Positions 46,479 to 62,724 of a DNA stretch of 64,000 nucleotides are shown piece after piece. Position 1 is the stretch's first letter; each line of letters begins with the position of its first letter. Both the position numbers and the translations under genes were made by a program. The stretch is taken from assembly GCF_010183535.1 (NCBI RefSeq), contig NC_071328.1, positions 11,098,001-11,162,000 on the forward strand, in the 5' to 3' direction. Under the pieces are notes generated by a model. It was not told the DNA's origin. It did no database searches and saw only the letters and a program-made list of their open reading frames with translations. This DNA comes from Caenorhabditis remanei (Eukaryota > Nematoda > Chromadorea > Rhabditida > Rhabditidae).

Positions 46479-49016
46479 ATGCTTTCCGCGCTTCGAACTG
46501 CCGGAGCGTTTGGCACTCGTCGCCTTGCTTCAACTCAGGCGATCGCCAGTAATAGCGAAGCACCGAAGGGTATTGCCACAACAGGTATGTGTTCCTAAAT
46601 TTTTTGATTTTGGAATCCTTACACGATTTGAACTTGATATACCTATATGTCATTGTACTTATTAATAATGTAGCTGATAAGTGCTTAATTTTTCAATTTC
46701 TAAATACCATTCTCAATGTCCTACTCCTTCGTTTTCCTTTGCCGTCAGACTTCATTAAAAAACTTTTGCTACTTCCTGGTACTCATAAATGAGTCATAAG
46801 ATGAACTTTTAAAGCTGAATAAACGAGATCAGCTCAGGAAGAAATATAATCCGATCACACAACATCTCAGTTTTTTCTCGTTCAAAGATTATGGCTATAA
46901 TATTTAATTTTAGACTCGAGAAAAATCTCAAGACGAAACACTTCATTATTTTACAAGTGTATTCAATAGAGCTTCTTTCTCAATACGTTTACATTTATTT
47001 TTAGGAACCCCATTCCTGAATCCTTCCTCGAAAGCCGAATATGCCTTGGCTCGTCTCGATGACGTCATGAATTTAGCTCAAAGAGGCTCCATTTGGCCAC
47101 TGACATTCGGTCTCGCGTGTTGCGCAGTTGAAATGATGCATTTCGCTGCTCCAAGATATGATATGGATCGATACGGAGTCGTTTTCAGAGCATCCCCCAG
47201 ACAGGTTAATTTTTTTTTAAGTTCAGCTTTTCGATTTAACTTTCTTCTGTTCAAAACAGCAACTGATAACCAGCTGATTTCTCATTCCGCTTTTTTTCAC
47301 TCTCTCGCTTCATTAGTTTAATTTATTTTTTTGTTAATGAACACTACCAGTCGGTTCACGTCGCCTAACGGCGACTAAACCTCCTTCTCAACACCACCCT
47401 TCTAGGTGTTACAGTGAATTGTGATTGGAGTCCTCCATTTTTTCTGAATCCGATGAAATCAACAAATCTTTCACGTCGTCACTTTTTAGAAAACGGCCTG
47501 TATCTTTTTATGACGTGGTCCAGTCCGGAAACGGAAGACACGTTTGGAATCCTCTATTTTTTCTGAATCCGATGAAATCAAAAAATCTTTCACGTCGCCA
47601 CTTTTTAGAAAACGGCCTGTATCTTTTTATGACGTGGTAGAATCTGGAAACGGTAGACACGTTTGGAATCCTCAATTTTTTTTGAATCCGATGAAATCAG
47701 AAAATCTTTCACGTCGGCACTTTTTAGAAAACGGCATGTATCTTTTTATGACGTGGTCCAGTCCGGAAACGGAAGACACGTTTGGAATCCTCTATTTTTT
47801 TTGAATCCGATGGCATCCGAAAATCCTTCACGTTCTCATGGGTTCGAACCAACTAACTGTAGTCAACGTTGCTTAACTTGCCAGATCGGACGCGGCGACG
47901 CACCCACTTGATCCATGCGGCCAGGAGAAACGGCGGCAGGGGCGAGGAAAGAAAAGGCGACGCTTTGCCGACCGTCTCTCCCTTTTTCCGCTGTCGATTC
48001 CCCAATGCTTTATCAGTGTTTCTGTCTCAGAAGACGTCATTTTAAGAATTTCGAAAAAAGAAAAAGACGGGCATCGAGTGGTGAAAATTTCTGATCTTTT
48101 GGTCCAAATTTGAAGAAAATCGGTTCAGTAGGGAGGGCGGTAGGATCGGCGAACCACAGACAAACATACAGAATCTGGTGTTTGTTAATAGTAAAGATAT
48201 CCAGTTCGAATAGTGTCAGTTGAAATTCGGAAAATGTTTTTTTTTCTGTCAAAAACTAATCGAATGACGTTATGAGCGCATCGTGCGGATGTCCCGTTTC
48301 CCAGCAACGAATGAAAAAAGCTTCGCCATCTTGCTTTTCATTCTTCTTTTTTTTGTTTTTTAGTAATGTCCCTTTCGTTTTCAGGCCGATTTGATTTTTG
48401 TTGCTGGTACTGTGACAAACAAGATGGCGCCGGCTCTTCGCCGCATCTACGACCAGATGCCTGAAGCCAAATGGGTTATTTCAATGGGATCGTGTGCAAA
48501 TGGAGGAGGGTATTATCATTACGCATATTCGGTGCTTCGAGGATGCGACCGCGTTATTCCAGTCGACATTTATGTGCCTGGATGTCCACCAACAGCTGAG
48601 GTAAGAATTCACTAACACTGCGACTTCTATCCAATTGTAATTGGGTGGGCAGATGTTTTACCGTTGATTTCTCACTGTCGTTCGAAATCCACTGTGTAAT
48701 ACGAAAACGAGGCCGTGCGGTAAGCATGCCCTTCAAGTTATTGATTGAACGGGCGCCGCCACATGACCAATATCGATTGGCAGAAAGTTGGGCGGCCCGC
48801 AGCAACACTTTTAATAATGCGCCATCTCAACTTGAGTTTCAGCCTGAAACTTTCAGGACACTGAATTATATTTCTCAGACTTTGGGAATAGTTGCATCTG
48901 TTTCTTTTTTTTTCGATTTGCGAACAAATGCATTTCAGGCCCTCCTTTACGGAGTTCTTCAATTGCAAAAGAAGATCAAGCGTAAGAGAGAGGCCCAACT
49001 TTGGTACAGACGTTAA
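46479..49016 (+). CDS. nduf-7: Complex I subunit NDUFS7 (PSST)
   Basis: Four exons: 46479 to about 46584, about 47006-47203, 48385-48600 and about 48940-49016. The ATG immediately follows GGTTTCAG, a trans-splice-type acceptor. Residues 1-30 ([20 protein letters not shown]) form a mitochondrial targeting peptide. The conserved core contains [40 protein letters not shown] and [13 protein letters not shown]. The cysteines in GLACC, MGSC and PGCPPTAE ligate iron-sulfur cluster N2, the last in the chain before ubiquinone. It ends AQLWYRR, as other animal NDUFS7 proteins do. Intron 2 is 1.2 kb and carries tandem repeats; intron 3 is about 340 bp. gei-17 follows on the same strand 724 bp downstream. 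The C. elegans orthologue is recalled as W10D5.2. Confidence 0.96.
47335..48240. mobile_element. Probable transposon remnant containing the tandem repeats
   Basis: After the tandem repeats the intron continues with unusually GC-rich sequence (about 47890-47990). It then has AAATCGGTTCAGTAGGGAGG, CGAACCACAGACAAACATAC and GTTTGTTAATAGTAAAGAT (about 48118-48200). This style of sequence occurs at the ends of DNA transposons in nematodes and insects. No terminal repeat pair was identified, so the class and exact limits are unknown. Confidence 0.35.
47420..47830. repeat. 119-bp tandem repeat in nduf-7 intron 2
   Basis: Three and a half copies starting near 47425, 47544, 47663 and 47782 at a constant 119-bp spacing. 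The unit includes TCCGATGAAATCAAAAAATC, TTTCACGTCG, TTTTTAGAAAACGGCCTGTA, TTTATGACGTGG and GGAAACGGAAGACACGTTTG. Copies differ at only a few positions. Because 119 is not a multiple of three, the overlapping open frames it produces are artefacts of repetition. Confidence 0.9.
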
Positions 49017-49739
49017 GCACAAAAGCGAAAAGAAAAGAGAACAAACGAGAGGAACGAAGATACAGAAAAATGGTATCTTTTACGAGTAAGCCCCTATTTT
49101 ATTAAACATGTTTCAGCTTTTTTATCCATTTTTCTCCTTTTTCTTCTTCTCATCATTTTCTTTTCCTAGTTCTGATATCGATAGCTTTTTCTGTGGTTAA
49201 TTTTTGTTTCTAGTAGTTTCTCTTTTTACCTCATTTTTGTTCATGAAAATAAAAATGTCCTTTCCGTTGGGCTAACTATTAGCTCTAATTGTATTCATTT
49301 TTCTACTGACGGTTTCAAACACCGAACCCTTTATGGCTATCTACATGTTTTTTTCCGAGATATACATTTGCGAGTATATGCAAATATGATTCATTGAAAA
49401 GGGAAATCATTAAACGCCGCTAAAATTTTGGATCGAAAATCAATGAAAATTCATGAAAGGTGTGGATATTTTCTTTCGAATATATCATTTTCAATGCTCC
49501 ACTATACGCTGCCAATGTTGCGCTCCCCTTTTCCGCGCGTAATTTGGTCCTAACTGATAAATTTATTCCGCACCATGCGCTTTTTGAAATGCTTGTTAGG
49601 AGGAAAGCATCACAAAGATTCACTTCAAATAAAACTATTTTTGTGATGCTTTCTTCACGGACCATACATCTAAAATTTTGAATTCTGCAGTACATCTATA
49701 TTTTTCTATCTTTTGCCGAAGGTTGTACGGGGATCAGTG
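49017..49739. other. Spacer between nduf-7 and gei-17
   Basis: 724 bp on the plus strand. AATAAA near 49246 fits the nduf-7 poly(A) signal. An ATTCTGCAG acceptor near 49689 may be the gei-17 trans-splice or 5' UTR site. Spacing is long for an operon but not excluded. No gene is supported. Confidence 0.45.
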
Positions 49740-52700
49740 ATGGATCGGAGTCAAGTCGTAGATGATACACGTAAAATGATTGGAAGTGGAGGAAACACAT
49801 ACCCGTTCCCAATTAATGGATTATCACACGAACAAAACCAAAAATTATGCGTATGTTTCTATACCAAAAGTTTAAAAAAGTGTTGACTTTTTACAGACAG
49901 CAATTTTTAAGATGAAAGTGCACGATCTCCAGCAACTTATAATGCACCTAGGTCTTCGTAAACGCACAGCAAAGTTCGACTTACAGAAAGTTCTTCTCGA
50001 GTCTTTATATGATGAGAAACACGCTCGTAACTTAAACGCAATGGTCTGCTATTCAAGTTTTTTGAGGCTACAAATGCTTTAAAAATATTAAAGTAATTCT
50101 GGTGGCATAATAAACATTTTTTAGGTAATGCAGTTACTTCAGTATGGATCTAACGGAGAGGTTAGTTTCAACACTTCTCTTTCTTGTTGTGCCAATAAAA
50201 TCAACCACTTTGATGAAGTTAGTAGAAAGACCCCATTTTGTGAAAGATTCAAACATCTGATTATCTATTTTACAATTTTCTGATTATCTTTTGCGAATAT
50301 ATAATGCTTAGTAGATCGTTTTTGAATAGCGTTTTAGAATGCTGACGCAGTTATCTTTCCGACCACACTGTCCAGAACCCTATTCCAATGGCGCAGGGTA
50401 TCTGTCATAACGAATCATCTCTGCTAGCTTGTCCCTTTTTTCGTTGTAATTATTTTTCCTCACATTTGCTGATACCCAAAATCGACTTCGGTTTTGCTTC
50501 TTTGTAGAATAGGAGCACGTCGCTGTTTCTCTGCGTCTCTTCGTTTTATATGCGTGCACTCTATGAGAACTACATCTCTGAGACTGCGTCCGTTCGTCCC
50601 GGTGTCCTCTTTTTCTCTCCTTCTCGCCTCTCTTTCTCTCCCGCCACGCTTTTTCGTAAACGGTTTTTGGAAAAAAAGCTTTTACTTTTTGTTGGCTTTT
50701 GTAAAAATTGTATTGAAATCACTTCGAAATTTTAATGTTAAATTCTGTGGACATAGTTGTCACATTTTAATTAAAACAGCTAAAGAGTGGAAATATGTAC
50801 CTGATTTCAAAATTAACTATTCTCCGAGAAAATGCTCTATTTTTCTTTTCTTACAATTAGGATTTACTCTCGCTCAAATTTTTCCTAGCATTGATCTCCA
50901 ATCTTACACTGAATTTACTTTTTTTCTCCTGTTGATCTTTTCATCTCGCGGGTATACTTTTCTATGCTAGGAAATTATATTTTGTTCTCTAACGAGGAAT
51001 CTTGTGAAATATCGCATACAATTCGCGAGCTCATTTAAAACTAGCACTGACTGTTTTGATGCCTCCTCAGAAAGCTCAGGTATGTATATTATTCTTTTTT
51101 AAAGCTTTCTAGAGTCTTCCACTAGTGTCTCGGGATCCAATCTGGTTATTTTGACATCAATTTCGACATTTCGAGAAATATTCATTTTCAGTTCAATTTA
51201 CTCAACAAATCTGATCAGCTCGCCGATAGCAAAAAATCAGCGCCACGCTGCCTTAGATTTTTTTCAATCTGAGCATTAAACAACATCAGATGCCAAGCAC
51301 CCTTCTCCTCACCGCGTTGAATACGCATGCTAGCAGATGAAAAGTAATAGCATCGCATGCGCTCTATTGCTAATCATCCGGTTTTCGGGCCTTTGCTTTT
51401 GAAGCGCACATCGAAATATATTTTCGACCGTAGTTTCATATTTTCCTCAGAGTCAAGTTGGCTCAGCGGGTTTCTATACAATCATTTCATTTTACAGTTT
51501 TTTCCTTATAAAGTTTATGTTTCAGATGAGACGGAATCAACCGGCTCAACGGCAACATCCATACTCACGGATCGGTGCCAGCAATCAAATGGTAAATCAT
51601 CATTTCCAACAACAACAACAACATCAGAACATGATGCACCATATGAATCATCAGCACATGCTACCAAATCCGATGACGGTGAGATGGACTACAGCTGAAT
51701 TGCTCGAGGAGCAATTGAAAGAGTCGATGAATCGCGCTGCAGCGCCACTTCAGCCATCCGCATTTTTTAATAATGGAATGCATACAAGTAATCAGTTGCA
51801 GCAGGAAATTCCAAATAGGGTGAACATTCTAACTGAATTTATTACTTCTTTTGAGCATTGGAACGAAACGTGTTACCTCTCAGTTTTCCACAAGCACATT
51901 AGGTACTTCTTCTGAAACATCTCCGTCATCACTGGATTTTGAATCGTCGTGATCCTCCTTGCATTGCACGTAACTAGTAATTTGAATTATTCTTTCATCG
52001 TGTTGCCAGTCATTTTCTCTTCTTCAGATTTTTGTACGGCTAGACCTAATAATCTAGATTCGAAAAAAAACTCTAGGACAGGGACTTGGAATGGTCGTTT
52101 TTTGTGATATAAATTTTTTACGAATCCGGGGGCGATTGAATACTAATTTCATTCAATTTTTTCGGAAAAAACAGATCGGGATATTTCACAGCATCTTTTC
52201 CTGTTTTGAGCTCACATTTCTGGTAAACGGCGTTTCCAATGGACCCCTTTCATATCGATTCACTCTTCCCGATTTTTGCAGATAGGAAAGGTGTTTGCTG
52301 ATCGATTTGAGACCGTGAGTCTGCCATTCTACGATGTCATCAATACTCTTCTCGAACCTGTTGAATTGCACGCAACCAACAGTAACAGCAAACAATCCAA
52401 ATCGGTTATTAAAACAGTTCTTGTTTAAAAAAAAACTCAATTTTTAGCTACACTTCACGTTTTCGATGAATGCTGATGAAACAGCCAAAATCGCATATCG
52501 ATCAGAAGCGACTCCAGTGCCGCGATACGAAGTTCAATTAAGGTAGTTCTCCATTCTCTTTTGCGCAGAATATAATTGTTACTGAATTGAAGATTTTTCA
52601 ATATCACCGAGCCAGGGACTCCTCAGAAAGACGACTTCCCGCTCAATTGTCATGCACGTGTCGACGAATCTGTTGCTTCGCTCCCGGTAAGAAAGTTTTG

Positions 52701-55670
52701 CATACTACGTTTTGATGATTTACATTTGAATTGAGATATTTTCCTGAATCAAGTGATCTTTTCCAGAACATAATTCCGACAAATAAGCCAAATGTTGAGC
52801 CGAAACGTCCGTCTCGTCCTGTTAATATCACATCTTGCTTGAGTCGCTTCAAACAAAGAGACCACACTCTTCATGTTGATTGGCTCTCGGATAGACGGGT
52901 TTATGCAGCCGGGATTTACTTCGTGTATCGTATCAACTCTGAAATGCTTTTTAACCGTCTTGTTGCAAACGTATCTAGACACAGATCAGCTGAAGTAACA
53001 AGAAAAGAAGTTATAAATAAACTTTCTGGAGGAGAAGATGATATTGCAATGGACCAACTAAAAATCAGTCTGTTGGATCCACTCTCCAAAATTCGAGTGA
53101 GGACACCAGTTAGATGCGAGGATTGTACACATTCCCAATGCTTCGATCTCTTATCATATCTAATGATGAATGAAAAGAAACCAACGTGGCAGTGTCCAGT
53201 GTGCTCCGGATATTGCCCGTATGAAAGGCTGATTATTGATGAGTGAGTAATCAAAAGACTAAACAATTTTTTTGAAATATTCGCCCCTTTTCTTTAATTT
53301 CTTCTGTGTTTTGAATCAGCTTCAATTTATTTTCTTTTTCCCTCCGTTTTCTGCTTACTATCTTGATGTGAGTTGTTATCAGCTCCAGTTGTTGCTAAAT
53401 TTTCGCTGGACAGTGCTGAAAATAGCCATAATCTAGAAGGTGAAACGGTGTTGATATCGATTTAGAAACACCGTTACAATTTTGGAAACGCTGCGTCTAT
53501 TTTTACAAATATGTGTTATCATTGCCCTGTCTCGCGCTTCAACTCAAAATTCAGATCATGACGTCAATCAGTACACTGTATTGGAATACGGAAAAAGTTT
53601 AGTGTTTGTTGTTTCCAAGACAAATCAGTGAACCTGTGTGCTTGTATACAGAGTGATGAAAAGAGTAGTAAATTCTAGTGATTAACATCGAAGGAATATG
53701 TATATTATTCTAATAATTGCGAAAAATAATTGAAACAACTGTGTTTTCAGTTATTTCCTCGAAGTGCTGGCAAAGGTCGGCAGCAACATCGTTGAAGTTG
53801 AACTGAAGCCGGATGGCTCATATGACGTCATTAAAGAAGAGGTCGATGTGTGCCTTTCAGATGATGATGATGATGAAGAAGATATCAAACCGAACGTCAA
53901 TGCTTCTTCAATGAATGGTAATGGAGTTTCAGAGAATGGAGGAAAGAAGAAAAAGGTGCCGGCTGACGACGAAATCATTACTCTTAGCGATGATGAAGAA
54001 GATGAGGCTTTGAAAAGAGGTATACAAAATTCGTTGAACGACAACTTCACTGCAGAACGAACAGGTTCGCATTATCGAGTAGATCAGAGAAAAATAACAT
54101 AGGAGAGACATTAGAAATGTCTTGGTCATCAAATTCCAGTTCGAAAAGCTATCATATTTCATTTTTTCTAGGACCATCCGAATCATCTAAAAGGACACCA
54201 ACCAAAACAGGAAACAATTCTGATATCGAGATTATCACACTGGACGATACTCCGCCTCGTCCTTCAGCTGCTTCGGCTCCGGTCCGCCAGCTGTCTCAAC
54301 AGCATGTAAACAATATGGCCTCATCGTCCTCATCAAGATTGGATTCTGTTCAGTCACCCAACAACGGCCCAGTTCCTCAGAATCTTCAAACTGCTTTGTC
54401 GCAAATTGGCTCCCAGTCGGTCAGTAGACAACACACCTATTCCAACAAATTTCCTTATTTCAGATGCCGCATTCGTCTCAACCCTCTCCAATGATGCAGC
54501 AACAACAGATTCCCACATCTCATCAAATGAACTATGGACCACCCCCTTTCATGAATATGGGTCAAGCTTCGGGTTCTCAGACTCCTACTTCGCAATACGC
54601 TTATTCGGTATGCATTCATAAACATGTTCTGCAAATCAATTAGGATTTTTAGCCAATGATGCAACCACAATATCAAATGCAAGCCGGGATAATCGGACGT
54701 AATAACCAAATGGCACCGATGCAACAACATCATCAAGGGCCACAAGGAATGATGTCTCCGACGTTTTATGCTCAACAACAAATGCAAAACGGTAAGCAAC
54801 CTTTCGATGATAGCATGAGCATGATGAAAATTTGTGTGTTTTTTGGTGGATTTGCTTCTAGGTTCATAGTGCTCTGACTAAGATTCGTACATGTTCTAAT
54901 TTTAAAAGAAAATATTTTTAATCTGTGTTGGTTCTCAACGAACTTAAAATTTAGTTCAAAAAATAAATTCTTGTTTCTGAGATACCTCCTTTAGGTTTCC
55001 TTTTTATTCATTCATACCTTTCTATCATCCCTTAGGTTTATTTTCATGCTCGGTTTGCCTTCACTTTCAGGTAACAATATCGCACCACCACGGCATCTCA
55101 ACCGTTCAGAAGTTTCGAATGGCTCTCAATTTGCTCCGCCCTCTCGGTTTGGAGATACTGGACCACCAGGAGTCACTGTTCGTAATCATCGTCGCCCGCC
55201 TCAATCAAGACAGTGAAATATCGTAGTGCAGTTCTGATCTTCGACGGGTGTTTTAACCGATTGACACCCGTTTCATCTTTCCTTGTGTTTGAGTGACTCC
55301 AGTATCTTTCTTTACTTTTTCAACTTTATCGTTGTCTATTTCCCAGTTCAATGATCAAATCATTTCCACATATATTACCTGAAAATTTTTTTATTCTCCT
55401 TCCCACTTATTTCTTTAAAAATCTGAACTATACTATTTTTTTGTTGGAATTAAGCATGTTAGATCTAGAAACAGTTTCTTCTTCGTCGTTGTTCTGTAAC
55501 TAGCGATAGATTGAACAAAATATGTCAAATGAAGCAACCACCAATCAGTATTTTATGCATGATATATTCCACTTTCTTTTTTACACATAGTTCACTCATG
55601 AACAATAATTTCAGGCTTCTACTTCCCACCAGGACAGTATCCACCTCAACCACAATACCGACAAAATTGA
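49740..55670 (+). CDS. gei-17: GEI-17, PIAS-family SUMO E3 ligase
   Basis: Identified exons: 49740-49850, 49897-50043, 50125-50160, possibly 51071-51079, 51526-51819, 52282-52404, 52448-52542, about 52592-52687, 52768-53242, about 53752-54066 and four or five more to the C-terminus. The N-terminal SAP domain (LQQLIMHLGLRKRTAKFDLQ) binds DNA. The PINIT domain starts near LPFYDVINTLLEPVEL. The SP-RING (VRCEDCTHSQCFDLLSYLMM, then WQCPVCSGYCPYERLIID) engages UBC-9. An acidic Ser/Asp tract (DDEIITLSDDEEDEA) resembles a SUMO-interacting motif, and the tail is Gln/Met/Pro-rich. GEI-17 promotes SUMOylation in embryonic mitosis, meiosis and DNA-damage responses. There are two alternative last exons, stopping at 55216 and 55670. 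Exon assignment between 50160 and 51526 is uncertain. Confidence 0.9.
51059..51079 (+). other. gei-17: Possible alternative first exon or microexon of gei-17
   Basis: ATGCCTCCTCAGAAAGCTCAG followed by GTATGT. It can act as a first exon (MPPQKAQ) spliced in phase to the MRRNQPAQ exon at 51526, or as a 9-nt internal exon after CCTCCTCAG. Either keeps the frame. The first option would give a form without the SAP domain. Confidence 0.4.
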
Positions 55671-56588
55671 GCGTTAATATAATTATCTCATTTGCAATAT
55701 TTGATATAATTTAAACGCTAATCATATCCATCGCCCAGTTCATGTCAACTTTTCTTGATTTTTTTTTCAATTTTAAATCAATTTACTTGTTATCCTATAT
55801 TTTGAATCCCAAATCGTGTTTTAAAGCTTTCCAATTCCATCCGTTGTTCCAAATCTCGTGTGAAGAGGAAGTAATTTCCTTTTCCAACTTCTTAATTTTC
55901 CATTCTTAGTTACCTGTACTCCTTTACGTTCACATTTTGATATAATATCCGTCTCATACATTTTCCAATTTATCATACATGACCGTTTCAAATAAATAAT
56001 CTCTTTGTTAATAAAAAGATACTTGATTTATTATACATAAATTATCATCACAACTATATAATTAAGATTGAAAGCGATAATTATACCGGGGAAAAGGGAA
56101 AAATTACAAAGGAAACTACCGAATCATTGGAAAAGACTAGAGGGGACAAATACGGGGAAAAGGAATCACAAGGTTTCAGAAAAAGAAGAAAATGGAAAAA
56201 TAAATAGAAGATACCCGATAAAATAACCTTTCGAAAAAGTCGAACTAATGATATTTTTGGGATATTCAATTTGAAAAAATATTGGATTTTTTGATGCCTT
56301 AAGCTTCTTAATTCCAACTTTTTGAAATTATGAAAAACCGAAAACAGTTTGAAAAATGTATCAATTTTCAGCCAATTTTCGGACGAGAAAATCTATAATT
56401 GGAATGTTTCACAAAATTGAATAATAGAATTTTCGGAAATACGGGGAAAAATAAAAACGAATTGATGATATTAAAATTCTGAGTTCTGAAAATCGACGTT
56501 ACCAGAATCAAAAATACACAAAGAGAATTCATGAAAGCACTGAAAAAGGCAAAATGAATTAGAAGGAAATGAGGGAATGAAGGAGGGA
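55671..56588. other. Convergent 3' spacer gei-17 / mef-2
   Basis: 918 bp holding both 3' UTRs. No open frame has coding character. Composition changes from T-rich on the plus strand (left) to A-rich (right) around 56.0 kb, fitting transcription converging from the two sides. Confidence 0.5.
55991..55996 (+). other. Poly(A) signal AATAAA after gei-17 distal exon
   Basis: AATAAATAATC lies 321 nt after the distal gei-17 stop at 55670, and before the A-rich stretch where the convergent mef-2 3' UTR is expected. Confidence 0.5.
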
Positions 56589-60380
<3,792 letters not shown>

Positions 60381-61082
60381 CGCCGTCTTTACGTAACGAT
60401 TGCTCAAACCTTGAATTTTTGCAAGTGGGGAGAACCTGAAGAATAGAATAAAAGTTCAGGAAGTTTCGGTAACCAAAAAAGGAAACAAGTTGAAAAAAGA
60501 AAATATGAAAAATGCGGGAAAAGAGAAAAAGAGAGAAGAAAAAAGAAGAGATGGAGGTGTTATGAATTGAAAAAAAGAAGAGAGAAATGAGAGAAGTCCA
60601 TCAAATAATTGAGACGCAGATGATGACAGATAGTTGAAAAAAGAGAAGAGAGAGATGGTGGAAAGTCTCATTTTTGAGGGTGCCCGTGACCACTGATGAT
60701 CAACAAAAATGAATGATTAAGAGACTTAGAGATAAAAAGAATTCAATGAAGATGAGAAAAAAAAAAGAAACTTCTTTATGGAAATGGTCAAGAAATCGGA
60801 GATGCTACTCAGCTCCACCCACTCCGGAAAAGGGGCGGAGTCTCGAAGAATGAGAGAATTAGAGAGAAAAAGAGGAGTAGAATAGAGGGAGAAACTGAAA
60901 TGAATGATAACAAAATGAGGGAAAATATAGTGAGTAGGAAATTATTATCTATTTGTGTATTGGTCTGACACAGTAACGTGGTGACTGAAAACACTGATTT
61001 TTCATTTGAAAAAAAACTTCTGAACTTTGATAGACCGTAACGAGACGGGTTGTAGTCCAATTTTTAAGATCTTAATATGGTT

Positions 61083-61306
61083 GGAAAGGTCTAATTTAGA
61101 CCTTTTGTTTTGTAGTTTTCAACTTTTTGATAGCTCGCAACGTTTTCGAGATACGTGCGTTTGAAGATGAGTTACTAAAACTTCTCTGCGCCTTCTCTCC
61201 CATTATGTTGCTAATCTTTGACAATGCATAACTCAAACGGAAAACAAGCTATCAAAAAGTTGTGAACTACAAAAATGAAGATCTAGATTAGATCTATCAT
61301 TTGGAA
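61083..61306. repeat. Inverted pair of dispersed repeat copies
   Basis: The left arm, about 61083-61136 (TTTGTAGTTTTCAACTTTTT, then GATAGCT), is the reverse complement of the right arm, about 61248-61306 (AGCTATCAAAAAGTTGTGAA, then CTACAAAAATGAAGATCTAG). Arms are about 55 bp. It may form a hairpin. A further copy is at about 62725-62785. Confidence 0.7.
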
Positions 61307-62724
61307 GAAAGTTTGCAAAAATTTCACGCCAAGTGACAAAATTCCGACGTTAGTTTTGATCGAGAAAAAAATAAAACCGGAATTTCTTGAAAATTCTGTA
61401 TTCGTCAAAAAGGTTCTCTATACAAAATCACCAAACCAAAGTTCTCAAATATCTCTCACCCCACCAAAAACGTCTTTTATATATCCATTTTCCTCGTCAT
61501 ATGACATTCAAATCCTCTAAAAATGCAATCAAAAAAGATAAAGATAAACGAGAAGTTGTGATTGATAATCCGTTGAAAAAAGAGTACACAAATGCACTAA
61601 TCCTTTCCCACTTTTCAATGAATATTTTCCAGAAAAAAGAAAGAAGTGAGGGTGAAAAAGAGCATTTTGTAAGAGTGATCTTTCTACGGGATTTCCCGGG
61701 AATTTTGAAAGAGATAAGGTTCAAGACGGTTACCTCAACTGAGGACTGATCAAAGTTCGAGCAACAGTTCAAAAAATAAAATCAGCTCTGAGAGATCGTT
61801 ATCGACTGCGCCATGTGGCATGAAACCAACTTCTAAGAGCTTTGATCTCCCAGAACTCTTCACAATTCAGATAATTTTCATTTCGTTTTCTCCTCTCGCC
61901 ACTCTTGGTTCATCTAATTTGGAGGAGTGATCAATCAAAAAACCACGAATCTCATGATTTTTTCGATGAAAGTTTTTTGATAATGGTCACACATTCCATC
62001 ATAATTGATCTTATCTGATTTTCAGTTTTTCACAAGTTTTCAGAAGTTCGAAAGATTGAGAACACATGACTTCGTGTCAGTAAATCAGTGAGAAAACTGA
62101 AGAGAGTGAGAGATGAAAATGTTTTTGAAAAGGAAACGGAGAACGCAAAAAATAGAACAAAACATCATTGATTGACTCATCTTTTTTGTCTTTTTTCTCC
62201 TGGTTTTAACTTTTTCGGAATGGGAAAATCGAGGAGAAACAGAGGAGAAAGATTGGGTCCAAAATGTCGGAAAGAAGAAAAAAGTTTGACGGGTTGAGGG
62301 AGACTTTACACAAAAAAGATTAGCTTTTTTACTTTTCAAATAGTTTTGAAACGTTCCCACCACAATCAATCTTTCGATCTGCAATGGAGCTCAATTGAAA
62401 TTATCGGCAGAGCGCATTTGACACGTAACTAAAATCGAAACGGAAACCGTCGAAAGTGATCAAGAAATCTGAAACTAAATATGAGGAGCTGCACCCAAAA
62501 AAGCATTGATCGTAAACTATAAAAGCCGTTCGGGACTATCAAAAAAGAGAAATGAGATGGTGACGAAACCATTGATGTTTCAAAAAGCTACAGGCGGTTG
62601 ATAATGGAAATTCTAGACATCGAGGTAAAGAGAGAGGGTGCAGAGATGTTAGACAATCAAGCTTCTCTGCCCTCTCTCCTCTAGTTTGTAGTCTTTATAG
62701 TCTGATAGCTCAAAAAATAGAAGG

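Noticed and set aside
47815..47900. Possible tRNA because of GGTTCGAACC
   Set aside because: No acceptor stem, D arm or anticodon arm could be drawn around it.
47425..47911. Three overlapping 70-85 codon frames with similar protein sequence
   Set aside because: They are frames through a 119-bp tandem repeat in an intron. The unit is not a multiple of three and no start or splice signals fit.
50338..50400. Candidate gei-17 exon after GCGTTTTAG (NADAVIFPTT...)
   Set aside because: No donor in the right phase was found to connect it to the next confirmed exon, so it is not included in the model.
50494..50970. 158-codon plus-strand frame between gei-17 exons
   Set aside because: Hydrophobic low-complexity reading of T-rich intron; it is out of phase with flanking exons and has no domain.
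60456..61060. Phe/Leu/Ser-rich frames of 71-83 codons upstream of mef-2
   Set aside because: Same cause: CT-rich non-coding DNA read as hydrophobic protein.
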